In this document: positions 16,220-25,833 of the stretch, in pieces
Numbering within the stretch: the first letter of the stretch is position 1
Layout: every line of letters starts with the position of its first letter
Origin: Anaeropeptidivorans aminofermentans
Lineage (GTDB): Bacteria; Bacillota; Clostridia; Lachnospirales; UBA5962
Assembly: GCF_940670685.1 (NCBI RefSeq)
Contig: NZ_OW711693.1
Span: forward strand, 682,001-746,000
DNA length: 64,000 nt
Direction: 5' to 3'
The notes under the pieces: generated by a model
Seen by the model: the letters and a program-made list of their open reading frames with translations, nothing else
Databases searched by the model: none
Told to the model about the DNA's origin: nothing
Program-made: the position numbers and the translations under genes

Positions 16220-18175
16220 ATGGATAAGAAAACTTTTTATGTTACAACTCCAATCTATTATCCAAACAATAAACTGCATATAGGTCATTCCTATACTACG
16301 GTAGCTACGGATACCATAAGCCGTTATAAAAAGATGAGAGGGTTTGACGTAAAATTTCTTACGGGTACTGATGAGCACGGCCAGAAAATTGAAAGGGCCG
16401 CAGCTGAAAACGGCGTTCCGCCGCAGAAATATGTAGACGATATCGTTGCATGGATTAAGGATTTATGGAAGACGATGGATATAGAGTATGATTATTTCAT
16501 AAGAACAACGGATTCCAAGCATGAAAAAATCGTACAGAAGATATTCAAAAAGCTTTACGATAAAGGGGATATTTATAAAGGCTTTTATGAAGGCCTTTAC
16601 TGCGCCCCTTGTGAAACCTTTTTTACAGAGCATCAGCTTGTAGAGGGAAAATGCCCAGACTGCGGCCGCCCCGTTGAAAAGGTGAAAGAAGAGACTTACT
16701 TTTTCAGGCTTTCAAAATATCAGGATCGGATTATAAAGCATTTTGAGGAAAACCCTGATTTTATAAAACCAAAATCAAGAATGAATGAAATGATGAATAA
16801 TTTCTTGAAGCCGGGCCTTGAGGATTTAAGTGTTTCCAGAACCTCCTTTAAATGGGGTGTTCCTGTAGATTTCGACCCGGATCACGTTATTTACGTATGG
16901 ATTGACGCGCTTTCAAACTATATTACAGCATTGGGCTATTTAACGGAAGACGACAGCGATTTTAAAAAATACTGGCCTGCCGACGCCCATATGATGGCGA
17001 AGGAAATCGTCCGTTTCCATTCCATCATATGGCCTGCTTTATTAATGGCCCTTGAAATTCCCCTTCCTAAGCAGATATTTGCCCATGGCTGGCTTTTATT
17101 CGACGGAGGGAAAATGTCAAAATCCAAGGGAAATATTGTGGACCCTAAAATATTAATTGAAAGATACGGCGTTGATGCCATTCGATATTTCCTGATGAGA
17201 GATATTGTTTTCGGTCAGGACGGAAACTTCTCAAACGAAGCCCTTGTTTCAAGAATCAATTCAGACCTTGCAAACGACCTTGGAAACCTCCTTTCAAGAA
17301 CCGTAGGTATGATTGATAAATATTTCGGCGGAAAGCTTCCTCTTGACCATAAAGGCAATGAATTTGACAGCGGCCTTATCGCCCTTTCTAAAAAGACCAT
17401 AGAAACCGTTGAAAAGCATATGGATGCCTTTGAATTTAACGATGCTCTTTCATCTGTATGGGCATATATCAGCGCCAATAATAAATATATCGACGAGACG
17501 GAGCCTTGGGTGCTTGCAAAGGACGAAGAGAAAAAAGCCGAGCTTGCGGGAATCATGTATACTTTAAGCGAAAGCTTAAGGATTATTTCCATCTTGATTT
17601 CTCCTTTTATGCCCAATACGCCGAAAGCAATCCATGACCAGCTTAATATCACCTCAGAGGACCATAAAACCTGGGAAAGCATGAAAACCTTTGGTCTTCT
17701 TCCGAAAGAAATCCTTATTACAAAAGGCAGCGTGGTATTCCCAAGAATAGACGTTAAAAAAGAGATGGAAGAGCTTGAGAAGCTTATGGAAGCCAATCAG
17801 GAGCCGAAAAAAGAAGAAAAACCCGAAGAAAAACAACCTGAATCTAAGCCTGAAATAACCATAGACGATTTTGCAAAGCTTGATTTAAGAGTAGGAGAGG
17901 TCCTAGAGTGCGAAAAGCTCGAAGGCTCCGATAAGCTTCTTAAATCAAAAATAAAAGTAGGCAATGAAATCAGGCAGATTGTTTCAGGGATTGCCAAAAG
18001 TTTTACGCCTGAAGAAATGGTAGGCAAAAAGGTTATCGTTGTGTTTAATCTGAAGCCTGCTAAATTAAGAGGCACATTATCAGAAGGTATGATTCTTGCT
18101 TCCGAAGATAAGGAAGGCAATATACGCCTTGCAACGATTGAAGGCTTTGCCCAAAGCGGAATGGTGGTTCGATAA
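16220..18175 (+). CDS. metG: Methionyl-tRNA synthetase
   Basis: MetG charges tRNA-Met in the cytoplasm. The 651-residue protein has the class I HIGH motif (LHIGHSY, residues 19-25), a four-cysteine zinc knuckle (CAPC ... CPDC), the DALSNYI segment, KMSKS (GGKMSKSKGN, near residue 300) and an anticodon-binding helical domain. A glutamate/lysine-rich linker leads to a C-terminal Trbp111/EMAP-like tRNA-binding domain (about 545-651: DFAKLDLRVGEVLECEKLEGSDKLL). GGAGG precedes the ATG. The stop overlaps the start of the TatD gene (TAATG). Confidence 0.97.
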   Translation: MDKKTFYVTTPIYYPNNKLHIGHSYTTVATDTISRYKKMRGFDVKFLTGTDEHGQKIERAAAENGVPPQKYVDDIVAWIKDLWKTMDIEYDYFIRTTDSKHEKIVQKIFKKLYDKGDIYKGFYEGLYCAPCETFFTEHQLVEGKCPDCGRPVEKVKEETYFFRLSKYQDRIIKHFEENPDFIKPKSRMNEMMNNFLKPGLEDLSVSRTSFKWGVPVDFDPDHVIYVWIDALSNYITALGYLTEDDSDFKKYWPADAHMMAKEIVRFHSIIWPALLMALEIPLPKQIFAHGWLLFDGGKMSKSKGNIVDPKILIERYGVDAIRYFLMRDIVFGQDGNFSNEALVSRINSDLANDLGNLLSRTVGMIDKYFGGKLPLDHKGNEFDSGLIALSKKTIETVEKHMDAFEFNDALSSVWAYISANNKYIDETEPWVLAKDEEKKAELAGIMYTLSESLRIISILISPFMPNTPKAIHDQLNITSEDHKTWESMKTFGLLPKEILITKGSVVFPRIDVKKEMEELEKLMEANQEPKKEEKPEEKQPESKPEITIDDFAKLDLRVGEVLECEKLEGSDKLLKSKIKVGNEIRQIVSGIAKSFTPEEMVGKKVIVVFNLKPAKLRGTLSEGMILASEDKEGNIRLATIEGFAQSGMVVR

Positions 18176-18948
18176 TGTATTTTGAATCTCATGCGCATTA
18201 TGACGATGAGGCATTTGACGAGGACAGGGATATTCTTCTTTCAAGCTTTAAAGAAAAGGGCATTGATTATGTCATAAATTCTGCTTCAAATATAGAAAGC
18301 TCAAAATTCGGACTGGCCCTTTCAAAAAAATATGATTTTCTATATGCATCGGTAGGGGTTCACCCCCATGATGCCGCTTCTTTGGATGAGGAAAGCTTTA
18401 AAGAGCTTTCAAATCTTGCAAAGGAAGGAAGGGCTATTGCCATAGGAGAAATCGGCTTGGATTTCCACTATGATTTTTCTCCCAGGGACAGCCAAAGGTA
18501 TTGGTTTAAAAAGCAGCTTGAGCTTGCAAAAACAATGGATATGCCTGTTATTATCCACTCCAGGGAAGCTTCTCAGGAAACCTTTGACATGATAAAGGAA
18601 GCAAATCTTTCTGAAAGAAGCGGCAAAGGGGCAGGGGTAATCCACTGTTATTCAGGAAGTACCGAAATGGCCCTTCAATATATAGAGATGGGCTATTATA
18701 TCGGTGTAGGGGGCGTAGTCACTTTTTCAAATTCCAAAAAGCTTGTGGAAGTTGTAAAGACGATACCGCTTGAAAAGATTCTCATAGAAACAGACTGCCC
18801 TTATCTTTCACCGGTGCCCAAAAGGGGGAAAAGAAATTCCTCCCTTTATTTACCATATATTGTTGATAAAATCAGCCAAATCAAGGAGATATCCCATGAT
18901 GAAACGGCTGAAGTGACGAAGCTAAATGCCATAAATTTATTTCTCTAA
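18175..18948 (+). CDS. TatD-family metal-dependent nuclease/hydrolase
   Basis: TatD proteins are TIM-barrel metal-dependent DNases or hydrolases of uncertain cellular role. The 257-residue protein has the N-terminal SHAHYDD metal motif, VGVHPHDA, IGEIGLDFHYDFSP, VIIHSREA, GVIHCYSGS and ILIETDCPYLSP, all at family positions. It is translationally coupled to metG through TAATG, a gene order found throughout Firmicutes. Confidence 0.94.
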   Translation: MYFESHAHYDDEAFDEDRDILLSSFKEKGIDYVINSASNIESSKFGLALSKKYDFLYASVGVHPHDAASLDEESFKELSNLAKEGRAIAIGEIGLDFHYDFSPRDSQRYWFKKQLELAKTMDMPVIIHSREASQETFDMIKEANLSERSGKGAGVIHCYSGSTEMALQYIEMGYYIGVGGVVTFSNSKKLVEVVKTIPLEKILIETDCPYLSPVPKRGKRNSSLYLPYIVDKISQIKEISHDETAEVTKLNAINLFL

Positions 18949-19228
18949 AAAAGATATTGCTTAAATGTTACAGATATGTTAAAATATCATTCGAAAGTAT
19001 TAAAGGATATATCAAATAAGATATATCCTTTAATATTTCAGAAATAAGGGGAGCCCCTTATATTATGACAAAACAAGCATCAAGTCATAATAATATTTGT
19101 AGCTAATAGGCCTTATGGGGATAAATATATTAAAAAGATATCCGCAAATTATGCCAAAAGATTTAAAAATTATTACAAATATGATAATAATTTTAAATCC
19201 GGCAGGCCTACAAGGAGGAAATTATTTT
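18949..19228. other. Intergenic hairpin and promoter-like boxes
   Basis: TATTAAAGGATATATC and GATATATCCTTTAATA form a 16-bp stem at about 18998-19035, a likely end of the metG-tatD transcript though without a long T run. A promoter-like TTGCTT ... TAAAAT pair lies just before it. AAGGAGGAA precedes the ATG at 19229. Confidence 0.5.
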
Positions 19229-20221
19229 ATGGCAAGACAAATACGCATTGCTGCTTTTTTATGTTTACTTCTTTTAGTATTCAGAACAAGCGCAAGTGCA
19301 GACAGTGAATCACTTAAAGCTGTGCATCTTACTGTTGACGGAGAAAAGAAAAGCTATTCTACCTACGAGAAAAGCGTTTCCGATTTCTTAAAAAGTGAAG
19401 GAATAGAACTTAACGAAAAAGATAAGATAAATATGAATCTTTCAGAAGAGCTTAGCGACGCAACGCCTAACATTATAAAAATAGAAAAGGCATTTCAGGT
19501 GTTTATTTCTATAGACGAAAATAAGCCTTTTGAATTTTATGTAGGGCCTGATGAAATGGCAGGGCATATCATTCAGGAGCTTAAAGTCGAAAAAGGAATT
19601 ACTTACCATTATGATGGATATTTAAATGATGCATTTACAGAAGGAGAAACAATTCATTTAAACAGCAGAAAAGTAAAAGAATTTACTGTAGTAGAAAAGA
19701 CCCCTTTTGAAACTGAGGAAATTCAGGATCCGGAAATTCTTGAAGGTGAAATTTCCATCGAAAGACAAGGGGAGCTGGGAGAAGTCAGTATAATATATGA
19801 TGTGTCCTATGAGGGCGATGTAGAAGTAAGCAGGCAGGAAAAGGCAAGGCAAATTGTAAAAGAGCCTGTGAACGAGATAAAGAAGATAGGAACAAAAAAG
19901 AAAAATCCCCTTACACCCGGCGGAGAATATGAATACACAAATGTGATTACCATGGAAGCTACGGCATATTCAGCACAGCAGCCGTCCCTTTCAAATTATA
20001 CGTCCTTAGGTCATAAGGCCGTGTACGGTGTAATTGCCGTAGATCCTAACGTGATTCCTCTTGGAACATGGGTTTACGTAGAAGGTTATGGAAAGGCGCT
20101 TGCAAGCGACACCGGCGGAGCAATCAAGGGAAATAAAATTGACCTTTGCTATAATACCGTAAATGAATGCTATTCCTTTGGCAGAAGAAACGTAAAAGTA
20201 TATATATTAGCAGAACAATAA
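19229..20221 (+). CDS. Secreted 3D-domain cell-wall protein, YabE/RpfB-like
   Basis: This 330-residue exported protein has a signal peptide (about 1-26, ending ASADSES). Two DUF348-like segments follow (HLTVDGEKKSYSTYEKSVSDFLKSEGI). A G5-like region around 150-220 includes EEIQDPEILEGEISIERQGE. The C-terminal 3D domain reads MEATAYSA, YGVIAVDPNVIPLGTWVYVEGYG, ASDTGGAIKGNKIDL, with the three aspartates of the double-psi barrel fold. Related proteins cleave or bind peptidoglycan during outgrowth. The frame extends upstream to 19115, but AAGGAGG before 19229 marks the start. Confidence 0.9.
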   Translation: MARQIRIAAFLCLLLLVFRTSASADSESLKAVHLTVDGEKKSYSTYEKSVSDFLKSEGIELNEKDKINMNLSEELSDATPNIIKIEKAFQVFISIDENKPFEFYVGPDEMAGHIIQELKVEKGITYHYDGYLNDAFTEGETIHLNSRKVKEFTVVEKTPFETEEIQDPEILEGEISIERQGELGEVSIIYDVSYEGDVEVSRQEKARQIVKEPVNEIKKIGTKKKNPLTPGGEYEYTNVITMEATAYSAQQPSLSNYTSLGHKAVYGVIAVDPNVIPLGTWVYVEGYGKALASDTGGAIKGNKIDLCYNTVNECYSFGRRNVKVYILAEQ

Positions 20222-20222
20222 T

Positions 20223-20253
20223 TAAAGGCTTTCCTTATGGAAAGCCTTTTTAT
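20223..20253 (+). terminator. Rho-independent terminator
   Basis: AAAGGCTTTCC, loop TTAT, GGAAAGCCTTT then TTATAT, directly after the 3D-domain gene. Confidence 0.9.
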
Positions 20254-20372
20254 ATATCTTGAGCAGAAAACGGTATTTTATGATATGCTATTATATAATT
20301 ATTTTTATAATGAATACGGTTTTAATTTTGCAAGTGTAAACCATAAGTATAAAGAACACGGAGGATTAAATA

Positions 20373-20861
20373 ATGGAAGATGACAGGAACCTTGACTGCT
20401 GCTTTACGAGAGGCTGTAATTGGTTTCGCTATAGGGCGGCGGCAATTATTATTGAAGATGGCTGTGTATTATTGGTGAGCAATGAGACGGCAGAGTATTA
20501 TTATTCTGTAGGCGGCGGTGTCCATTTGGGAGAAACGGCGGAAGACGCTGTTATCAGAGAAGTGTATGAAGAGACAGGGGTAAAATACGAGGTTGACAGG
20601 CTATTATTTATCCACGAGAACTTTTTTACCGATGGGGGAATGTTCGAAGGGCTTCTTTGCCATGAAATATCCTTTTACTTCCTCATGAAACCAAGGGGAA
20701 GCAAAGCATTAGACAGCAATAGCTATTGCCCAGAGGGCAAAGAATTTATGAATTGGATTCCCATAGAGGAATTGAAAAACTTAAGGGCATACCCTACATT
20801 CTTTACGGAAAAATTATTGAATATGCCTGATAAGATAGCACATATTGTTACGAGAGAGTAA
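20373..20861 (+). CDS. Nudix hydrolase
   Basis: Nudix enzymes cleave nucleoside diphosphates linked to another group. The 162-residue protein carries an intact Nudix box (GGGVHLGETAEDAVIREV, then YEETGV) with the REV-EE metal ligands, preceded by the strand AAAIIIEDGCVLLV. An aromatic C-terminal half with MNWIPIEELKN is typical of small ADP-ribose or NTP pyrophosphatases, but the substrate cannot be told. It stands as a single gene with terminators on both sides. Confidence 0.9.
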   Translation: MEDDRNLDCCFTRGCNWFRYRAAAIIIEDGCVLLVSNETAEYYYSVGGGVHLGETAEDAVIREVYEETGVKYEVDRLLFIHENFFTDGGMFEGLLCHEISFYFLMKPRGSKALDSNSYCPEGKEFMNWIPIEELKNLRAYPTFFTEKLLNMPDKIAHIVTRE

Positions 20862-21565
20862 ATAAATTTAGATTATTTTAAAATTTGAATTGTTATTTTG
20901 GAGTTTAAAGGAACTATAAACCTATCTGCCCTGTTCTCTAAGCTCATAAGCTTTCATAATTAGTAAAAGGCTTTCCCTAAGGGAACGCCTTTTAGCTTTA
21001 AAAAACTGAAATTCGTAGCAAATAATCTATAGAGTAAATTAAATAGGAGCAAAACTTGTATATTCACTTGAATTCATAAAAACAGCAGCATTATTAAATG
21101 GAACAGAAAAATCTAGACTGGATTCTAATACCGTATACGGCATTAGAATAAGAATTCTTATTGCTTTTTTTATTTTATGTCTTCTAAAGTCAAACACTTA
21201 TAGGAGTATAAAGGCAAATTGATTAGACTTAGGCTTAAAAATGCATTTTAGAAAAAATAAAGACTATATGAAAACTTATTAAAGTTAAAACAGAAAATTG
21301 TTTTAAAGTTGAATAAGTCTTCATTGAGTATATAATAAATAAATTTGCACTTTTTAAGTTGATTTTATTATAAAGGCAATTTCACTCTGTTTCCGAAGGA
21401 AATTCTTATATTTGAGTCTCTAGCGAATCGATTTTTGTTGCTTCTTCATGAGAAATTTATAAATGACCGCCCCATAAAAAATAAAATTGAATGGGGATAA
21501 ACAGGAAGATAATTTAATAAAATTGCGCTACACTATAGTTATGATTAATTCTTAGGAGGGATAAA
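20862..21565. repeat. Intergenic region: terminator and degraded repeats
   Basis: The Nudix gene terminator is AAAAGGCTTTCCC / GGGAACGCCTTTTA at 20965-20995. Positions about 21150-21231 contain a degraded family B element (ATTGCTTTTTTTATTTTATG ... AAGGCAAATTGATTAGA). Positions about 21351-21468 carry pieces of families D and A (AAAGGCAATTTCACTCTGTT, CGATTTTTGTTGCTTCTTCA). No gene is supported. Confidence 0.6.
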
Positions 21566-22585
21566 ATGTTAAATGATAAGATAAGAATAAAGGGCATTGA
21601 AACGCAAAACAGAATTATATCAGAGCCTATTGTTAGCGATTCGGGTGACAATGAAGGATTGCCGACTTTAAAAACCATGGAAATATATGAAGCGTACGCA
21701 AACGCAGGGGTTGGCATGCTTGTAATGGAACAGCATGCCGTTCATCCCTGGGGAAGAAATAAAATTAACCAGTTTAGGCTATATGATGATGATTCGGCAA
21801 AGGCAATGGAGCCTCTAACTAAATTATTTAGAGAAAAGGGCATCCCTATTGCTGCACAGCTTAATTTTTCAGGAGCAGGCGCATCGGGAAAGGCATTGCT
21901 TAACGAACCTGATTTTAAACTATTTTCACCGTCTGGTTTAAGAACCCCAAGGGATTTAATACAAACCGATTCTTTAGCCTTAGAAATCGACCAGATTAAT
22001 GAAATCATTCAGTCCTTTGCAGATGCCGCCAAACGTGCAGTTGAGCTTGCAAAATACAGCGGCGGCGTTCAAATTTATGCCTGCCATGGATATTTAATCG
22101 GCCAATTTTTAAGCCCTTTGACTAATATCAGAACAGATGAATACGGAGGTACATTAGAAAACAGAGCAAGAATATTATTTCAAATTACAGAAGCCGTTAA
22201 AAATGCCATAGGAGACTTTCCCGTATCTGTAAGACTTGGAGCGTCAGACCAAATGCCAAATGAAGGCGAAAAAGGCCTGACATTAAAAGAAAGCGTATGG
22301 ATAGCGGAACAATTGGCGAAAATGGGAGTTGATTGGATAGGGGTATCAGGCAATCATTGCATATATGGTATAGGGGCAGATGATAATGATACAGCATATT
22401 TTTCCCCTTATGCCGAGGCTATTCGGAAGGCTGTTGAAAAATACGGCGTTTTAGTAGACTGCGCCGGCGGGATACGGACAAGTAAAACAGCAAAAAGGCT
22501 TATAGATTCAGGCACATGCGATTTTGTAGGAATCGGAAGGCCGCTTATTAAAGATAAATCTTATCTTTTAAGCTGGAATCTATAA
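21566..22585 (+). CDS. NADH:flavin oxidoreductase, old yellow enzyme family
   Basis: This FMN-dependent TIM-barrel enzyme of 339 residues resembles the short (NADPH dehydrogenase / YqjM-type) old yellow enzymes. The segments are NRIISEPIV at the start, VQIYACHGYLIGQFLSPLTNIRTDEYGG (the HxxxL-F-SP active-site loop, with the usual His-Ala/Gly-His replaced by ACHGY), SLEN-type ENRARIL, FPVSVRLGAS and DFVGIGRPLIKD for phosphate binding. AGGAGG precedes the ATG. Such enzymes reduce activated C=C bonds; the physiological substrate is unknown. Confidence 0.88.
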   Translation: MLNDKIRIKGIETQNRIISEPIVSDSGDNEGLPTLKTMEIYEAYANAGVGMLVMEQHAVHPWGRNKINQFRLYDDDSAKAMEPLTKLFREKGIPIAAQLNFSGAGASGKALLNEPDFKLFSPSGLRTPRDLIQTDSLALEIDQINEIIQSFADAAKRAVELAKYSGGVQIYACHGYLIGQFLSPLTNIRTDEYGGTLENRARILFQITEAVKNAIGDFPVSVRLGASDQMPNEGEKGLTLKESVWIAEQLAKMGVDWIGVSGNHCIYGIGADDNDTAYFSPYAEAIRKAVEKYGVLVDCAGGIRTSKTAKRLIDSGTCDFVGIGRPLIKDKSYLLSWNL

Positions 22586-22602
22586 GCCGCAGTTTCATTG
22601 GG

Positions 22603-23985
22603 CTATTCTTCTACGAGATTACTTTCAAGCCATTGCTTTTTTAAATATCTGAAGATAAGTACAACAAATCTTGAAACGTGGTCGAGGGCCATTCCAAGCC
22701 ATGCGCCTTGAAGCCCCATACCCAAAGTGTAGGCAAAGAAATAAGCAGAAGCGATTCTAACAAGCCACATTCCTACAACAGAGGAAATAAGGGGGATTTT
22801 TGTATCGCCTGCGGCCCTTAATATACCTACAAGGACGATGTTTACACAGAAAAGCGGTTCTGCCATAGCCATAAATTTTAAGGAGCTTGCGCCGACTTTG
22901 ATTACCGCAAGGTCCTTTGACATTATTCCAAGGAGAAATTCGGAAAAAACAACGAGAATAATCAGGCTGATGGTTCCGAATATGGCTGCGGCTCCGATAT
23001 TTATTTTGGCGTAGGTAAGAGCGTCATCCTTATTTTTGGCTCCTAAGGACTGACCTACCAAAGTGGTTGAAGATACGGAAAGGCCGTTGGCCGGCATATA
23101 AGAGATGCTTTCGGCCATAATAGCAAGGAAATTGGCGGCTATGGCAACGGTTCCAAGGCCGGATACAATCTTTTGGAACAGAAGCTGTCCTACGCTTATG
23201 GATACACGCTCTCCGGCGGCAGGAGCGCCTATGGATAAAATCTTTTTAATAACATGAGGTTTGAATTTGAACAAATTTTTAAACTCCACATGAACAATCT
23301 GTCTTTTATCAAACACAAGAAAGCAAAGAACAAGTCCTGCTGCCGTCTGGGATATGGCTGTAGATATGGCGGCGCCTCTTACGCCTAATCCTGCGCCCCA
23401 TACGCCAATGTTTATACCGCCGAAAAGCTTAAGGGTCCATGGGCCGTAAATAAGGAAAATGTTTAAAATAATATGTACAATATTGGCAGTTATTTGGACC
23501 TTCATGGGGGTTTTCGTATCTCCTGCGCCTCTGAGGATTCCAGATACGATAAGACCGCAGAAATGGGCAAATATAGATAAGGAATAGATTCTTAAATAGG
23601 CCCCTGCATCGGCTAATATTTCCGGTTCTGCGCCCATTAATTTAGGGATATAGGGAGCAACAGAAATCATAAATATTGATATTATGATGCTTAATATAAA
23701 TGAAACGCCCAAAGTCTGCTCAGCGGCTTCGTTGGAAGCTTCTCTTCTGCCTGCCCCAAGATTATTTGCCACAAGCACTGTACCGCCTATGGCAAGCCCG
23801 GAAGAAAGAGCGTTAATAAGCCATGTTACGCTGGAATTTATTCCTACTGAAGCAGTTGCGTTTGTTCCCAGGCTGCTTACCATAAAACTGTCTGCATAGA
23901 CCACCATACTTACAAGCATGTACTCAAGAATACAGGGCCATGCTATTTCAATAGTCCTAAAAATATGCTCTTTACTCTTAAACAA
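22603..23985 (-). CDS. MATE-family multidrug efflux transporter
   Basis: This 460-residue protein has twelve membrane segments in two similar halves, typical of Na+/H+-driven MATE exporters. Features are the N-terminal IAWPCILEYMLVSMVVYADSF segment, GAGRREASNEAAEQTLG in the first loop, GILRGAGDTKTPM and its second-half counterpart GILRAAGDTKIPL. It is convergent with the oxidoreductase gene, with only 17 bases between the stops. The substrate cannot be predicted. Confidence 0.93.
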   Translation of the reverse strand: MFKSKEHIFRTIEIAWPCILEYMLVSMVVYADSFMVSSLGTNATASVGINSSVTWLINALSSGLAIGGTVLVANNLGAGRREASNEAAEQTLGVSFILSIIISIFMISVAPYIPKLMGAEPEILADAGAYLRIYSLSIFAHFCGLIVSGILRGAGDTKTPMKVQITANIVHIILNIFLIYGPWTLKLFGGINIGVWGAGLGVRGAAISTAISQTAAGLVLCFLVFDKRQIVHVEFKNLFKFKPHVIKKILSIGAPAAGERVSISVGQLLFQKIVSGLGTVAIAANFLAIMAESISYMPANGLSVSSTTLVGQSLGAKNKDDALTYAKINIGAAAIFGTISLIILVVFSEFLLGIMSKDLAVIKVGASSLKFMAMAEPLFCVNIVLVGILRAAGDTKIPLISSVVGMWLVRIASAYFFAYTLGMGLQGAWLGMALDHVSRFVVLIFRYLKKQWLESNLVEE

Positions 23986-24375
23986 GCTAATCCTCCCAGA
24001 TATATAATGGAAACAAAGCGGATATTAATGGTTACAGTAAAGCAATGGTTTTTTAAGGGCATGAAAACAAATGCTTTACTATAAAGCCTATTTATATATC
24101 CACGGCTTAAAATCTGCCTGCATAAGGTATACTTATTAACTTTAAAATAGGCTTTGGTTTTAAAGTTAATAAGCTTGCCTTAATACGTATGGTAAATTTA
24201 CTTGGTTTTTTTAGTAAATTTATCATAGTGCAAGTGATTTTATAAATTGATACTTAGAAATCAACCCATTAAAAGATGAGCCTTATTGCAAAAGCAATAT
24301 AAGCCCATTGTTCATGAAAAGCTTATATACATTTCTCTTTGGGAAATGCACTTGTATTACGGTATTTATGTGTTT

Positions 24376-24495
24376 CTTGAAGAAAATAAAGCATTTCTGC
24401 ATTCTCAGAAGAGCAATACTGCATTCATACATTTTCCCGCCGAAAATACAGCGTTTATTTATTTTATGGAGGAAAATGTATTCATGAATAAAAAT
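24376..24495 (+). repeat. Imperfect 30-bp tandem repeat encoding decapeptides
   Basis: Within an ORF (24286-24579) the translation reads EENKAFLHSQ, KSNTAFIHFP, AENTAFIYFM, EENVFMNKNK: a ten-residue unit repeated about four times, with a 30-base period in the DNA. No ribosome site precedes the ORF and a strong AT hairpin lies inside it, so whether it is translated is doubtful. Confidence 0.5.
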
Positions 24496-24644
24496 AAGCT
24501 TCGCTTATTTTTATTCACATTATACCATCAAAATCACATAAAACAAATACAAAAAAATAATTATGTTTATATTTGCTGAAAAAAGCGGATCTTTTTAGAA
24601 TTATTTTTTATAAGCTTATGAAAGATATTGTTTTTATTAATAAC

Positions 24645-24673
24645 TTGCAATAAAGTTGTTTTTATGTTACAAT
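24645..24673 (+). promoter_or_regulatory. SigA-type promoter of rpsF operon
   Basis: TTGCAA, a 17-base spacer, TACAAT, 65 bases before the rpsF ATG. The leader between contains short complementary runs near 24690-24720, as expected for a ribosomal-protein leader, but I could not fold it convincingly. Confidence 0.75.
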
Positions 24674-24737
24674 TTTTAATTGTTCAAATCCTTGCTCTTG
24701 CGTATGCAGGGGCCATAGGCCAAAAGGAGGTGTAAGT

Positions 24738-25025
24738 ATGAATAAGTATGAGATTACGGTTGTTGTAAATCCTAGCTTGGAAGAAGAAGCGCTGAATAAC
24801 GAATATGCTCAGATTCAAGAGCTTATTGAAAGATTTGGAGGCGTTGTTGAGAAGGTTGATGATTGGGGCAAGCGCAAGCTGGCTTACGAAATCAATAAAA
24901 TCGGCGAAGGTTTCTATAGATTTTTCACAGTTAATGCAGAGGCTACAGTTCCTGTTGAGATTGAGTCTCGTATCCGTCTTCGTGAAAACGTTATAAGGTA
25001 TTTAATTATCAAGGCGAATGCGTAA
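24738..25025 (+). CDS. rpsF: 30S ribosomal protein S6
   Basis: S6 binds the central domain of 16S rRNA together with S18. The 95-residue protein begins MNKYEITVVVNPSLEEE and contains the conserved VDDWGKRKLAYEINKIGEGFYRFF segment and RLRENVIRYLIIK at the end. AAAGGAGGTG precedes the ATG. It is first in the classic rpsF-ssb-rpsR operon. Confidence 0.98.
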   Translation: MNKYEITVVVNPSLEEEALNNEYAQIQELIERFGGVVEKVDDWGKRKLAYEINKIGEGFYRFFTVNAEATVPVEIESRIRLRENVIRYLIIKANA

Positions 25026-25042
25026 CAAAGGGGGCGTATAGT

Positions 25043-25489
25043 ATGAATAAGGTTATATTACTAGGCAGACTGACGAGAGACCCTGAGGTTAGATATTCAC
25101 AGAGCAGCCCACCTGTAGCTGTTACAAGGTATACCATTGCAGTTAACAGACGCTTCAAAAGAGAAGGGGAAGCAGACGCTGATTTTATCCCCTGTGTTGC
25201 TTTTGGAAAAGCAGGAGAATTTGCGGAAAGGTATTTTAAAAAAGGCATGATGGTTTGCGTAAGCGGCCGTATTCAGGTAAGCTCCTGGGAAGATCAGCAG
25301 GGGCAGAAACGCTGGAGCACGGACGTAATTATTGACGAACAGGATTTTGCAGAAAGCAAAGCCTCTTTCGCTTCACGCAAAGACAATGAGCCTGCTCCCA
25401 AAGAGCCGGCCGGATATCAGCCTAGTGCCGAACCGGAAGGTTTTTCTGCCATCTCTGAAAGCATTGACGATGATGATCTGCCATTTTAA
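25043..25489 (+). CDS. ssb: Single-stranded DNA-binding protein
   Basis: SSB coats single-stranded DNA during replication and repair. The 148-residue protein has the OB-fold start MNKVILLGRLTRDPEVRYSQ, FIPCVAFGKAGEFAERYFKKG and VSGRIQVSSWED. A flexible tail ends in the acidic tip DDDDLPF, which recruits partner proteins. It lies between rpsF and rpsR, the normal Firmicute order. Confidence 0.98.
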   Translation: MNKVILLGRLTRDPEVRYSQSSPPVAVTRYTIAVNRRFKREGEADADFIPCVAFGKAGEFAERYFKKGMMVCVSGRIQVSSWEDQQGQKRWSTDVIIDEQDFAESKASFASRKDNEPAPKEPAGYQPSAEPEGFSAISESIDDDDLPF

Positions 25490-25529
25490 TATCATCGTCT
25501 ATTAATTCTTAAGTTAGGAGGAAGCAAAA

Positions 25530-25760
25530 ATGATTCAGAAAAAGCGTGGCCGCAGAAAAAAACGTGTATGCGCATTTTGCGTTGATAAAATAGATAATAT
25601 CGAATACAAAGACACTGCGAAGCTTAGAAGATTTGTTTCTGAAAGAGGCAAAATTCTTCCAAGAAGAATAACAGGCAATTGTGCAAAGCACCAGAGAGCA
25701 TTAACTATAGCTATCAAACGTGCAAGACATATTGCTATTTTACCTTATACTCAGGACTAA
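25530..25760 (+). CDS. rpsR: 30S ribosomal protein S18
   Basis: S18 pairs with S6 on the small subunit platform. The 76-residue basic protein contains [38 protein letters not shown] and [17 protein letters not shown]. The cysteines CAFC and the later C make it a zinc-type (C+) S18. AGGAGGAAG precedes the ATG. The operon ends at a strong terminator. Confidence 0.98.
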   Translation: MIQKKRGRRKKRVCAFCVDKIDNIEYKDTAKLRRFVSERGKILPRRITGNCAKHQRALTIAIKRARHIAILPYTQD

Positions 25761-25798
25761 TTTTTTACACGAAGTTTAATCTTATCTTGATGATATTG

Positions 25799-25833
25799 AA
25801 AAGGGTTAAATCCATAGGATTTAACCCTTTTTT
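25799..25833 (+). terminator. Rho-independent terminator of rpsF-ssb-rpsR
   Basis: AAAAGGGTTAAATCC, loop ATA, GGATTTAACCCTTTTTT: a perfect 15-bp stem with a T run. Confidence 0.95.

Larger units (their letters stand above)
23986..24737. other. Intergenic region with palindromes, peptide-repeat ORF and rpsF promoter
   Basis: CTTATTAACTTTAAAA and TTTTAAAGTTAATAAG form a perfect 16-bp stem at 24132-24173. Degraded TAGTAAATTTATC ends lie near 24210-24235. A 97-codon open frame at 24286-24579 holds a ten-residue imperfect repeat described separately. A perfect AT hairpin (GAATAAAAATAAGC / GCTTATTTTTATTC) lies at 24486-24516. Confidence 0.55.
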
